Source: Paraburkholderia antibiotica (GTDB lineage Bacteria; Pseudomonadota; Gammaproteobacteria; Burkholderiales; Burkholderiaceae). Taken from it: a stretch of 64,000 nt of DNA. The translations under genes and the position numbers were made by a program. The notes under the pieces were generated by a model. It was not told where the DNA came from and did not search any database. It worked only from the letters and a program-made list of their open reading frames with translations. Shown here one piece after another: positions 16,783-25,751 of this stretch (positions are counted from its first letter, which is position 1; each line of letters opens with the position of its first letter). The DNA lies in NCBI RefSeq assembly GCF_012927125.1, contig NZ_JABBFZ010000009.1, forward strand, positions 176,184 through 240,183. The letters are read 5' to 3'.

Positions 16783-17454
16783 GTGAACGACGACATGGAA
16801 TGGCATACCGTCGACGACACAGCATTCACAAACACGACTCCCGTGTCGAATAGAGACGTCACCATCAATACAACCCCTATCTGCCCGAACATGACTAACA
16901 AGGAGTTCAGAAAAGAAGCGATGCGGGCGCGGGATATTGGCGTCGAGTTAATCAAAAGGCGTATCGAGGGTCTCGCTCGCTGGGACGAAAAGGAGCATGA
17001 ACGTGTATCGAATTTCTTTGGCCGCGCAGATGACGCTACGAAAAAAGTACTGAGCGACGGGCTGCCGCGACTGCTTGCAGCAATGCAGCAACTGGTGCCG
17101 GAAAAGATCGTGAGATGGGACAGTGCGACGAACAGGATGCTGTCGTGTGTACCCCCGCTGGATAAGGGAACGAATCACGCCGCAGTCTGCAAACCAGATT
17201 CGGAAAAAAGGGTTATAGCCATCTACTCAGCATATTGCGAAAGTCCATTTGGCTTCCTGCGGGGTACGTGCAAGATAAAGACGATAATCCATGAATGTAC
17301 CCATTTCACTGACACGTTTAATTCTCGCGACTGGGCTTACGCCGATAAGGAATCAAGTCTTCGCGTATATGCACTGATGAAACCAGAGAAGGCGATTGAG
17401 AACGCCGATAGCATAGTTGGATATATAGCAAATTTCGACAAAGTAATATCATGA
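16783..17454 (+). CDS. Aspzincin (M35-like) zinc metallopeptidase, probable secreted effector
   Basis: The 223-residue protein starts at a GTG. Its C-terminal half has the aspzincin layout: zinc-binding HECTH (H170, E171, H174), then RDWAY (D183, Y186) supplying the third ligand and stabilising tyrosine, and the conserved ENADS segment. This is typical of M35 deuterolysin-like and lysine-specific metallo-endopeptidases. The N-terminal part is helical. It has no signal peptide, so export would need a dedicated secretion route such as type VI. The gene sits between the beta-module protein and an OmpA-like exported protein, and overlaps the latter by ATGA, the arrangement expected for a toxin and its immunity partner. 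Confidence 0.8.
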   Translation: MNDDMEWHTVDDTAFTNTTPVSNRDVTINTTPICPNMTNKEFRKEAMRARDIGVELIKRRIEGLARWDEKEHERVSNFFGRADDATKKVLSDGLPRLLAAMQQLVPEKIVRWDSATNRMLSCVPPLDKGTNHAAVCKPDSEKRVIAIYSAYCESPFGFLRGTCKIKTIIHECTHFTDTFNSRDWAYADKESSLRVYALMKPEKAIENADSIVGYIANFDKVIS

Positions 17455-18011
17455 CAAAAAATACTAAAAGCCCCTGGTCCCGCTTGATGCTCGTCGCGTT
17501 CGCGTTATCCGCAGCCCTTTGCGCAGCAAGTTTCGGCCGCTCGTTGGATAGCCCTGAACCAAAAAGACCATCCAGCACCGGATGTCGCTTTTTGTACCAC
17601 GTAGAACTTCAGTTGCCATTCAACACAACCGCCCTTTCAAATGCAAATCGTCGCTTGATTTCAGATGCGGTCAGCAAAGCTAAAAAATGGCCCGATGTGC
17701 AGATTCTGGCAGTCGTAGTCGCCGGTGCATATATTGATGAACGTGATCTGGATGTTTTGCAGGACCGCCGCGGCGAAGTGGTGAAAACGTATCTGAGGAC
17801 ACTTGGAATCTCGAGCAAAAACATCTACGTCGAACCTTACACTATGACAAGAGGTAGTGTGATGACACGCCCCGATGGCGAACCTGATATTCGGCAAATC
17901 GAAATCGAGCTAAGTCCGATATGCAAAGACGGAGATTGTCGATGGATGTGCGACGATCCACGGCTGGCGCCGAAACTTGAACCCTACAATCCTGATCCAA
18001 AGCCTCAATAG
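17451..18011 (+). CDS. Exported OmpA-like domain protein, possible immunity partner
   Basis: The 186-residue protein has an N-terminal membrane anchor or signal (residues about 9-30) followed by an OmpA-C-like peptidoglycan-binding fold (residues 55-155, including RRGEVVKTYLRTLGISSKNI). Four cysteines near the C-terminus (ICKDGDCRWMC) could form disulfides in the periplasm. It starts four bases inside the metallopeptidase gene, so the two are co-translated. Location and coupling suggest that it protects the cell from the peptidase in the periplasm; a structural role is the alternative. Codon use is clearly more AT-rich than in the flanking genes. Confidence 0.65.
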   Translation: MTKNTKSPWSRLMLVAFALSAALCAASFGRSLDSPEPKRPSSTGCRFLYHVELQLPFNTTALSNANRRLISDAVSKAKKWPDVQILAVVVAGAYIDERDLDVLQDRRGEVVKTYLRTLGISSKNIYVEPYTMTRGSVMTRPDGEPDIRQIEIELSPICKDGDCRWMCDDPRLAPKLEPYNPDPKPQ

Positions 18012-18279
18012 AATGAGGAAAGTCGCACCCGGGCCTTTCCGGTCTGCCATTCCTTACATCATTGGGCGCAATCGCATCGATCTTCGCAGCAGTAATTCCG
18101 TCGTGATAGTCACCAAAAGATGCACAACGCTAACCGAGAGGGTGCCAGGCACTCCGCTTGAATCCCTCTCAGTCCCGTGAAAATCAGTCGTGCTAGTTTC
18201 CGGTGTCATCCGATCGGTCGAGCCCAAGACGCCACCGTTCTTCCGCAACTCGCCGTCGCCAATTCTTCTGCGCCGCGCG

Positions 18280-19776
18280 TCAGCGATTCAACTGCTTATT
18301 GAAATCGCTATCGAGCTTCGCGAGCGAATCGTCGATATGCCGGCGATTCGTTTTGATCCACTGATCCTGTTGCGCGACGCGCGCATTCGCTTCTTTCAGC
18401 ATGCGCGCCATTTCCGCGGGCTGCGGGCCGCCCACCGTCGCACGGTGATTGACGATCGCGACCGGGTCGAGCGTCGAGCGGAATTCGGCTTCGCTCATCG
18501 GCAACTCACCGGCATAAGGCGTATTCGCCACGGTCTCGCGATAAATGCGCTGGGCGTCGGCATACGGAAAGTCGAGCGGCTTGATATCTTTCTGCCGCGC
18601 GGACTCGACCATGTTCGACGCGAAGTGATGGCCAACGCGGAACGGCAGCTTGTATTTGCGCATCAGCACATCGGCCACTTCCTGCGACGCAGTCCAGTCG
18701 CTATTGAGTTCTTCGAGCGCGCGGTCGGAGTTGATGACGAGCGCGTTCATCACCGTTTGCCAGCCCTTCAGCGCGGCGATGCCGCTATCGATCATTTCGG
18801 TGTTCGTCCGCTGCTCCTTCGGATCGCTCATGCCGGGCGGCAGATTGTGCGCCTGCCACACCACGCCCTCGGCCAACGACAACGCCGTCGACGCCTCCGA
18901 GCGCGTGCGGATCAGTAGCCCCGGATTGCGCTTTTGCGGCATCGCGCTCGACACATAGGTATTGGCGCCGCCTTCCTGCAAAAGAATCCACGGCCGCGAT
19001 TCGGCGTATTGCGTCATCACGTCCTGAATAAAGCTGCCGGTGTGCAGAGCGACGCTGGTCACGATCGCGCTCGCTTCGACCGGTTCGTCGACCGACGAAA
19101 TCTGCGACGCGTCGTACGCGTTGTCGACGATCGCGTTGAAGCCGAGGTAGTGCGCCATACGCTCGCGATTCAACGGCCAGCTGGTGCCGTTGAGCACCGT
19201 CGTACCCATCGACGAACGATCGACGCGCACATACGCCTCGCGAATGCGCTGCGCGTCGCGGTCGAGTCCCGCCGCGAAGCCGAGCAGATAATGGCCATAA
19301 CTATTCGGCTGGGCCGCGACGCCATTCGTGTAGTTCGGCACGACCGTCGACGCATAGCGATCCGCGAGATGGACCAGGGTCGCGGTGGTCTTGTTCAGTT
19401 GATCGGCGAGGTTCAGCAGATCGTCGCGCAGAATCGCCGAGCGGTAGGTCGCGTGCATGTCCTGACTCGAGCGTCCCGCATGCAGCAAGGTCACGTCTTC
19501 GCCCGCCGCCTTGATCAGCAGCGGCTCGAACGTAATCACGGTAGAGGGGCGTTTCGCGCCGGGCTGATTGCCGTCGGCGATGACCTTGGCGACACCCGCG
19601 GCAAGGCGCGGCGCCATGGATTTATCGAGCAGGCCTTCGTCGGTATTGATGACCAGCGTGGCTTTATTGATTTCGCCGAGCCAGAAGAACTCGTCGCGGG
19701 GAGGAAGCTGTTGCGCGAAAACCGGCGACGCGCAGAGAAGAATAGCGGCGGGAAGAAGCGAGGCGGGTAGTCTCAT
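18280..19776 (-). CDS. Exported argininosuccinate lyase-like enzyme
   Basis: The product (498 residues from 19776) belongs to the fumarase/aspartase/argininosuccinate lyase superfamily, which performs beta-eliminations releasing fumarate or a related acid. The signature loop SSAMPQKRNPG is present near residue 280. Unusually, it begins with a Sec signal peptide (MRLPASLLPAAILLCASPVFA, cleavage near residue 21), so it should act in the periplasm. The longer frame to 19812 would hide this signal. No arginine biosynthesis genes are nearby and the gene stands alone. The substrate is unknown. Confidence 0.8.
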   Translation of the reverse strand: MRLPASLLPAAILLCASPVFAQQLPPRDEFFWLGEINKATLVINTDEGLLDKSMAPRLAAGVAKVIADGNQPGAKRPSTVITFEPLLIKAAGEDVTLLHAGRSSQDMHATYRSAILRDDLLNLADQLNKTTATLVHLADRYASTVVPNYTNGVAAQPNSYGHYLLGFAAGLDRDAQRIREAYVRVDRSSMGTTVLNGTSWPLNRERMAHYLGFNAIVDNAYDASQISSVDEPVEASAIVTSVALHTGSFIQDVMTQYAESRPWILLQEGGANTYVSSAMPQKRNPGLLIRTRSEASTALSLAEGVVWQAHNLPPGMSDPKEQRTNTEMIDSGIAALKGWQTVMNALVINSDRALEELNSDWTASQEVADVLMRKYKLPFRVGHHFASNMVESARQKDIKPLDFPYADAQRIYRETVANTPYAGELPMSEAEFRSTLDPVAIVNHRATVGGPQPAEMARMLKEANARVAQQDQWIKTNRRHIDDSLAKLDSDFNKQLNR

Positions 19777-19886
19777 GTCGGGCGTGATGGGCGTGTGATG
19801 GGAATCGAACACGCCCGATTATAGGGGCCGTGCCCGCGCCTGCTATCCGCTCAGACGCGAGCCCCTGCCGCCGATGTCACGCCATC

Positions 19887-20330
19887 TCAGTCGTAGCGGC
19901 GATGCTTGTTGTGATGACGCTTGCCCGAACGGTAGCCGCGCGAGTAATCGTCCGCGTAGGAGTTCGAGCGCGAGATGTTGCCGCCCAGCGCCGAACCCGC
20001 GCCGCCGCCCACAGCCGCGCCGAGCAGGCCACCAGTACGGCCGCCCATCGCGTTGCCGGCCGCGGTACCCGCGCCGCCGCCCAGCGCGCCGCCGATGATC
20101 GCACCGGTGCGCTCGCGTCGATTCGATGTCACCGCGCCACCCGCGCCGCCACCGACCGCACCGCCGATTACCGCGCCCGTGCTGCCGCCAACCGCGCCGC
20201 CGAGTGCCGCGCCGGCCACACCGCCCACCGCGCCGCCGAGCATGTTGTTCATATCGCCAGCCAGCGCCGGCACCGACGACGCGGCGGTCAACGCAACCAC
20301 GGCAACCATCTGAATGATTTTCTTCGACAT
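19887..20330 (-). CDS. Glycine-zipper exported protein
   Basis: The 147-residue protein has a Sec signal peptide (cleavage probably after ALA at residue 24). It then has repeated GxxxG glycine-zipper segments (residues 30-125: GGAVGGVAGAALGG and later copies) and a basic, tyrosine-rich tail (RSGKRHHNKHRRYD). Such proteins insert into or associate with the outer membrane and often act in stress responses. The start at 20330 is the only one that begins with a signal peptide. It is monocistronic. Confidence 0.75.
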   Translation of the reverse strand: MSKKIIQMVAVVALTAASSVPALAGDMNNMLGGAVGGVAGAALGGAVGGSTGAVIGGAVGGGAGGAVTSNRRERTGAIIGGALGGGAGTAAGNAMGGRTGGLLGAAVGGGAGSALGGNISRSNSYADDYSRGYRSGKRHHNKHRRYD

Positions 20331-20620
20331 AACGGGTCTTTGTGTTTTTGAGTGAGACGGCGCCGAGTATAGCGAGGCTTCAGAAAGCTTTCTGTAACCG
20401 GCAGCGTGCGACCCGGTAAGACGTGTAACAAAATGAAGCGCTCGTGCGGTAATTTTTGCACGCTCTTGCACGGCGTGGTCCACGTGAAAAGCACAAAGGC
20501 CGCTCGTTGTGAGCGGCCCTTCTGGCGATGTCGACGTGTTGGAAGAAGCAGGTACGGCACCGCGTCGTGCTGTGTCGTACCTCTGGAATCAGTACGGATT
20601 ACTGATCTTTCTCTGTTCCC
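20331..20620. other. Intergenic region with terminator
   Basis: This 290-base gap between two minus-strand genes holds the terminator at 20498-20518 and presumably the glycine-zipper promoter. No gene was seen in it. Confidence 0.4.
20498..20518 (-). terminator. Probable terminator of the phosphatase gene
   Basis: ggccgctc (20498-20505) pairs with gagcggcc (20511-20518) around a five-base loop. On the minus strand it is followed by TTTGTGCTTTT, giving a reasonable intrinsic terminator about 100 bases after the phosphatase stop. Confidence 0.65.
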
Positions 20621-22327
20621 TTAGCCGCGTCGCGACTTCTTCAGTACGATCTTCTCGAACAGCTCGTACTCCTGCGTCGGCGTCTGATCCGCGCCCGGCG
20701 CATGGTAATAGCTCATCGTGATCGTCGTTTCGCCGCCGTGTCTGCCCGGATCGTAGTCGAACACCGCGATGCCGTAGCCCGTGCCGGTGTCGCGTTGCGC
20801 CGACCAAATCGCGTCTTCGACCGCGTCGGCGCTTGCACGCACGAACGTTCCCGCCGTGGTCGTCGATGGAACCGGACGATTCGGCTTCGTGAAGATGCGC
20901 GCTTGCGGCAGACCCGTGCCGGCATCCACCCCATAGACGTCGAGCGGCGCGCTCGTGCCGCCACCGCCGAGAATCAGGTGAATCGTGCCGTGGCTCGTAT
21001 CGAATGTCGACGCGCCGGCCGACACCGCCGACATGATCGGCTTCGGCTGCAGCGTATCGACCGGCCGCCCGGTCGCGATGTCGCTGCCCTTGTTGTGATT
21101 GCAGCCGCGCACCGGATAGCTGCGTTCGTAGTCGTGATCGTGACCGCACACCACGAGGTCCACGCCGTAGCGATCGAACAGCGGCAGCCACGCTTCGCGA
21201 ATGCCCTTGTCCGAGCCGTTGCCGGTCTTCGATGAACTGAGCGCGTCCTGATGCATCTGCACGACGATCCAGTCGACGTCGTTATCGTGCGCCGCTTGCT
21301 GCAGTACTTTTTCGAGCCAGCGCGTCTGCTCGCCGTTGCTATAGCCACGCACGTAGAGCGACGTGCCCGCCGGAATCGGCGCATTGCCGGTGCTCGCAAC
21401 CGGCGTCAACGGCGCCGGGCCCGCGACGAATGCCGCGGCGTCCTGATAGACGACATCGTCCGCATCGAGCGAGATGAACAGCACCGAGCCGACGCGGAAG
21501 CTGTACCAGCGGCCCGGAAAGCGCGTGTGATTGTCAGGCAATGTATAGCGCGACAGATACGACGCGAGCCCCTGCTCGCCGTTGTTGAATTCGAGTTCGT
21601 GATTACCGGGACACGGCATCCACGGCCGCATCGAAGCCGACGTCTGTGCGTTGTTGCCGAAGTCGCGCCACACCTCCGGCTGCTGCATCGGGTTCAGGTT
21701 CGCATAACACAGGTCGCCGTTCAGCAGATGGAACAGCGGCTGGAAGCGTTCGACCGCCTGCACCGCGAAGCGGCTTTGCGGCGACGACAACACCCAGTTC
21801 GTGTTCGGCGTCGCGAGATCGCCGTAGCTGGTCCAGCGAAACGGCACGCGGCCGCGCGGCGCGGTGCGAAAGCTCGCGGTGAAAGGCTGCGATGCGTTGC
21901 CGTCGTTGTCGGCCGTCACTTCGTACTGATAGTTCGTGTCGGGCTTCAGGTCGCGCAGGCGGGCGTGATAGTTGAACACGACCTCGCCGTTGATGCCGTC
22001 GGTGTACGTGCTTTGCACCGCGTGCACCGCGCGCCGCGCGCGGTCCGCGCCATTGCCGCTCACACGCACCTGCGGATTGACCGCGAGCGCGAGCGACGAC
22101 CACGAGACGGTCACTTCGCTCGTCGGATCGTTGCCCCACGTCAGGTGGATCTGCTCGGGTGTGCCATCGGGCGTACCGCTATTCGCGCCGCGCGCGCTCG
22201 AAGCCAGCGCGCCTGCCGCCGTGGCGAGACTCGAAACGCCGGCGAATTTCAGGAACCCGCGACGCGACACGATGGAAGCGCCCTGCTCATCGGCAGGCGC
22301 TGCATTGACGATTTTTTTGTTCGACAT
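20621..22327 (-). CDS. Tat-exported purple acid phosphatase-like metallophosphoesterase
   Basis: The 568-residue protein begins with a Tat signal (SRRGFLKFAGVSSLAT) and then a fibronectin-like N-terminal domain (about residues 55-150) as in purple acid phosphatases. The dinuclear metal motifs follow in order: YGDLATPN, NGDLCYAN, GNHELE, VVQMHQD and CGHDHDYERS. These carry the expected Asp, Asn and His ligands. It should cleave phosphate esters in the periplasm. The start at 22327 is chosen because it places the twin-arginine signal near the N-terminus; no strong ribosome-binding site is visible. The gene stands alone between the glycine-zipper gene and a small unknown gene. Confidence 0.88.
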   Translation of the reverse strand: MSNKKIVNAAPADEQGASIVSRRGFLKFAGVSSLATAAGALASSARGANSGTPDGTPEQIHLTWGNDPTSEVTVSWSSLALAVNPQVRVSGNGADRARRAVHAVQSTYTDGINGEVVFNYHARLRDLKPDTNYQYEVTADNDGNASQPFTASFRTAPRGRVPFRWTSYGDLATPNTNWVLSSPQSRFAVQAVERFQPLFHLLNGDLCYANLNPMQQPEVWRDFGNNAQTSASMRPWMPCPGNHELEFNNGEQGLASYLSRYTLPDNHTRFPGRWYSFRVGSVLFISLDADDVVYQDAAAFVAGPAPLTPVASTGNAPIPAGTSLYVRGYSNGEQTRWLEKVLQQAAHDNDVDWIVVQMHQDALSSSKTGNGSDKGIREAWLPLFDRYGVDLVVCGHDHDYERSYPVRGCNHNKGSDIATGRPVDTLQPKPIMSAVSAGASTFDTSHGTIHLILGGGGTSAPLDVYGVDAGTGLPQARIFTKPNRPVPSTTTAGTFVRASADAVEDAIWSAQRDTGTGYGIAVFDYDPGRHGGETTITMSYYHAPGADQTPTQEYELFEKIVLKKSRRG

Positions 22328-22665
22328 GTCCAGTGTTGTTGTTGAGGTGGAAGAATGCCAGCGCAAAACAACGCGTCGCGGCGCGAGCGCGGACGGTGGA
22401 GACGAACGATCCTAGCCGGGTGGCGATGACAGCCCGATGAAAACTTCGGAACAATAAAAAGCGCGGATTGGCGTTGTCTGTCGCGGTAAAAACGACAGAA
22501 ATCGAAAGGAAAATGAATGAATTGGAACTGCGGATATCGAAACGAAAGTCTATTTCGATCTAATTGAAGGGAATTTGAAAAACTGCCAGTTAATTACCGG
22601 TGCATGACGCGATTCGATGTTGTCCGATTTCGCGCATGCAACCGGCTCGACTACATGGCATCCAC
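22328..22665. other. Intergenic region, AT-rich near 22440-22610
   Basis: About 340 bases between the phosphatase start and the next gene's stop. The middle is AT-rich and without good frames; it presumably holds the phosphatase promoter. Nothing else was recognised. Confidence 0.35.
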
Positions 22666-22890
22666 TCAGGTCTGCGAGCTCGTGTCGTCCGCGGCTTGTG
22701 CGCTGTCGGCGGCGTCCTGCTTGTCTTCTTCCTTCTTTTCGACCAGCGATTCCAGCTTGCCCGCGCCTTCGAAACCCGCGACGGCAGCAATGCCCTTGGT
22801 CAGAAGACCCGCTTCCGGATCGACTTTGTCCGCTGCTTCAACAGCGGCAACCGCGCCTGCAATCTTGCCCACTTCGTCCAGAAGTCCCAT
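22666..22890 (-). CDS. Small acidic protein, unknown function
   Basis: The 74-residue product (MGLLDEVGKIAGAVAAVEAAD) is helical, alanine-rich and acidic, with the charged end KKEEDKQDAADSAQAADD suggesting a disordered tail. The start at 22890 has a GGGAG site six bases upstream. It has no signal peptide or membrane segment. No family was recognised. A similar start in frame to 22932 lacks a ribosome-binding site. Confidence 0.55.
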   Translation of the reverse strand: MGLLDEVGKIAGAVAAVEAADKVDPEAGLLTKGIAAVAGFEGAGKLESLVEKKEEDKQDAADSAQAADDTSSQT

Positions 22891-23011
22891 GTCGCGCTCC
22901 CACAAAAAATAAGTGAAATGGCATCGTCTCACGAACTTCGCAACGTGTCGTTAATTGTTAAACGATTTAATGCTGACGACTTTGGAGCGAGCATTTAATC
23001 ATTGAATTAAT

Positions 23012-23431
23012 CTAATACGTGGGCGGTTGCGGATTATTCGCGGGATTCGTGTCGTAGCGGGAAATGCTGACAATTTCATTTCCGTCGACAAGCTTCGACA
23101 AGCCGGCTTCCAGTGCATCGGCCGTGTCCTTGCCGTAGACGTCGTCGCCGTTCACATAGATCGTGAACGAGCGCAGATACTTCGCCTTCTTCTCCGGATG
23201 CTCGATGGTCCGGCGCGTCCACTGGTACAGCGGATAATTCTCCGTGCCCATTCGCTCCGCTTCGCCGACATAGTCCGCGAATGCGTCGAACTGACATTTG
23301 AGCGTCGCGTGGTGCGCATGTAGAAGTGCGTGGAGCGCCGGATAAAATTCGCACGAGGGCTCCGCGCGCAATGAATCCGACAGCGCGGTCGAGACGGTGA
23401 TGCGAAGCTGGAATTGCAGCGAAGCGGACAT
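23012..23431 (-). CDS. Hypothetical soluble protein
   Basis: The product (139 residues from ATG 23431) is a mixed alpha-beta protein with no signal peptide. The frame also opens at a GTG at 23473 that overlaps the GGDEF-EAL stop as GTGA, so it could instead be translationally coupled. Segments such as FYPALHALLHAHHATLKCQF and FTIYVNGDDVYGKDTADALE give no family match I recognise. Because it follows the cyclic-di-GMP gene directly, an accessory role is possible but unproven. Confidence 0.55.
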   Translation of the reverse strand: MSASLQFQLRITVSTALSDSLRAEPSCEFYPALHALLHAHHATLKCQFDAFADYVGEAERMGTENYPLYQWTRRTIEHPEKKAKYLRSFTIYVNGDDVYGKDTADALEAGLSKLVDGNEIVSISRYDTNPANNPQPPTY

Positions 23432-23469
23432 GGCAATCTCGGTAGCGGTACTGCAGGCGATAGCGCCGA

Positions 23470-25419
23470 TCACGAACTCGCGCGCACGGTCTTGTCGGCA
23501 AGCGGTACATCGAGCACCGCTTCGTCCTGCTCGATTTCATCGCCGCGCATCGCCTTGCCGAGCAGATAGCCCTGTGCGTGCGTGCAGCCGCACACGCGTA
23601 CGAAGTTGAGTTGCTCCTGCGTCTCGATGCCTTCGGCCGTGGTCGGCATGCCGATCTCGCGCGCGAGCGCAACGATGCCGCGCACCACGGCCGCCGATTC
23701 GCGCCGATGCAGCGCCTCTCTGACGAACGAACTGTCGATCTTCAGTTTGTCGAACGAGAAGCGCACGAGCGTCGACATCGTCGAAAAGCCAGTGCCGAAA
23801 TCGTCGAGTGCGAGTCCGATGCCCAACGCGCGCAAGCGCGCGATGTTGCGGCGGGTCACTTCGTCGTCGTTCAATAGCGCCGTTTCCGTCACTTCGATAT
23901 TGAGTCGCGTCGGCGGAAGCCTCGTTTTCCGCAGGATTGCCGTCACCGTCGACGCAAACGATTCTTCGCGCAACTGCACCGGCGACACGTTGACCGCGAC
24001 GGTCACCTTGTCGCGCCACGTCGTCGCCGCCGTGCACGACTGCAGCAGAACCCATTCGCCCAATGCGAGGATCAGGCCGGTACGCTCGGCGGTCGGAATG
24101 AATGCGGACGGCGACAGCTCGCCGCGAGTCGGATGCGTCCAGCGAATCAGCGCTTCGCGACCCGACACCGCGCCGCTCGCGAGATCGATGATCGGCTGAT
24201 ACTCCATACGCAAACCGCTGAACGATTTCAGCGCGCCTTCGAGATCGCTGCGCAACAGGCTCAGGCTTTCATCCGACACATGCTTCTCGGTATCGAAGAG
24301 CGCGAACCCGCTCTTGCCGTTGCGCTTGACGCCATACAACGCGCGATCCGCGCAGATCAGCAATTGCGGACCCGTCTTCGCATGTTCGGGGTAGAGCGCG
24401 ATGCCGACGCTCGCACCGATATGCACGAGCGCTTCGCTCAGCGCGAACGGCCGTGCCAGCACTCTGACAATGCTATCGGCCAGCATGCGCACGTCGCGCG
24501 GTTGCCCGGCGCCGTCCGAGATCGCGACGAATTCATCTCCCGCGAGACGGCCGACCTGATCGCCGCTCGGCAGCAACTCGCGCAAACGGGTCGCCGCCTC
24601 CTGCAGGATCTGATCGCCGGCGGCATGACCAAGACTGTCGTTGATCGCCTTGAAGCCGTCCAGATCGATCAGCAAGACCGCGAACGGTCGATCCGGATAC
24701 GCCGCCCCCTTGCCGGTGCGTTCGAGCAATAGCTCGCTGATCCGTGCGCGGTTCGGCAGCCCCGTCAGACTGTCCTGGCGAGCGAGCCGATGACTGGTTT
24801 CGCGCGCGAGCAGCAGCGCAACGGTGTCACGGTTGCTGCGCAACGCGACCGTGAAGAAACCCGCCGCGCAAAAAGGTGCCTGAAACAACAGCACGAGCTT
24901 GCCGTTGCCTGGCGACATCGCTGCACCAACACTGAGCAGGCTCAGAATAAAGACGATCTGCAATAACACGAGTCGCGGCGTACTGGCATTACGCCCCGCC
25001 AATCCGCCGATCACACCGACCGCGCAAACGTTTCCAAGCAGGAAAAGTGTGGGGTTTCCGCTGATATTGCAGAGTAACGAGCCAATACCGAATAACACGC
25101 TCCACAGCAGACTCGCGAATAAAAACGCCGAGGTCGGCGTGGGCCGGCCTTGCGCGGCACGCGTGCGGCATAACCAGATCAATGTGAGCCGGGCGATCAG
25201 CAGTGTAATGACGGCAAGACCCCACGCGGCGTAGAGCGGGATCGGATAAAGGTAATAGGCGGTGGCGCAAACGCTGAGTTCGCAAATCGACGCGAATATG
25301 ATTGACGAGGTTCGCGTAAACAGATTGGCCAGCAAAATTTGCCGGTTCTCCGGGCTCAGATTCTGAGCGGAGGACACCAGCCACCTGAAAAATGGAGACC
25401 TTGGTTCGGTAAAAGCCAT
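23470..25419 (-). CDS. GGDEF-EAL bifunctional cyclic-di-GMP protein
   Basis: The 649-residue protein has an N-terminal membrane region of five or six helices (residues about 25-190), then a GGDEF domain (residues 220-375; active-site motif LAGDEF) and an EAL domain (residues 395-640; EALIRW, with later IEVTETALL and LDDFGTGFS motifs). The GGDEF loop reads AGDEF rather than GGDEF, while the EAL metal ligands look intact, so phosphodiesterase activity may dominate. It should make or break cyclic-di-GMP, which controls attachment and motility. It is membrane-bound and senses an unknown signal. Confidence 0.92.
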   Translation of the reverse strand: MAFTEPRSPFFRWLVSSAQNLSPENRQILLANLFTRTSSIIFASICELSVCATAYYLYPIPLYAAWGLAVITLLIARLTLIWLCRTRAAQGRPTPTSAFLFASLLWSVLFGIGSLLCNISGNPTLFLLGNVCAVGVIGGLAGRNASTPRLVLLQIVFILSLLSVGAAMSPGNGKLVLLFQAPFCAAGFFTVALRSNRDTVALLLARETSHRLARQDSLTGLPNRARISELLLERTGKGAAYPDRPFAVLLIDLDGFKAINDSLGHAAGDQILQEAATRLRELLPSGDQVGRLAGDEFVAISDGAGQPRDVRMLADSIVRVLARPFALSEALVHIGASVGIALYPEHAKTGPQLLICADRALYGVKRNGKSGFALFDTEKHVSDESLSLLRSDLEGALKSFSGLRMEYQPIIDLASGAVSGREALIRWTHPTRGELSPSAFIPTAERTGLILALGEWVLLQSCTAATTWRDKVTVAVNVSPVQLREESFASTVTAILRKTRLPPTRLNIEVTETALLNDDEVTRRNIARLRALGIGLALDDFGTGFSTMSTLVRFSFDKLKIDSSFVREALHRRESAAVVRGIVALAREIGMPTTAEGIETQEQLNFVRVCGCTHAQGYLLGKAMRGDEIEQDEAVLDVPLADKTVRASS

Positions 25420-25671
25420 GACCTGCGCATTTAACAGTGGGTGGGCTTGAATCGCGCGCGGGGTGACCTACGATGCGCGCATTACACAAATGTAAAATAT
25501 CAGATCAATTAGTGCAATGGCGGCGAACGACTAAGCCGCACATATGTTTAAAGCACCGCATCATCGGCGCATGGGCTCCACCGCCTGATCTGCAGCGTGC
25601 ATTCGCAGCGCATATTGATGCGACGCAGCGGGAAAAATATGTCGTGCGTTTCAGACACGACCTCCCGCAAA

Positions 25672-25703
25672 TAAAAAAGAGGAAGAGCGCTGCTCTTCCT
25701 CCT
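25672..25703 (-). terminator. Terminator of the Rbs-type operon
   Basis: gaggaagagc pairs with gctcttcctc (25679-25688 with 25692-25701) around a three-base loop. On the minus strand a run of six T follows. It lies about 50 bases after the binding-protein stop, ending the importer operon. Confidence 0.85.
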
Positions 25704-25751
25704 CGATGACCATTACCACGTCGCCGCGATTAATCGGGGCGCCGATTCCGT

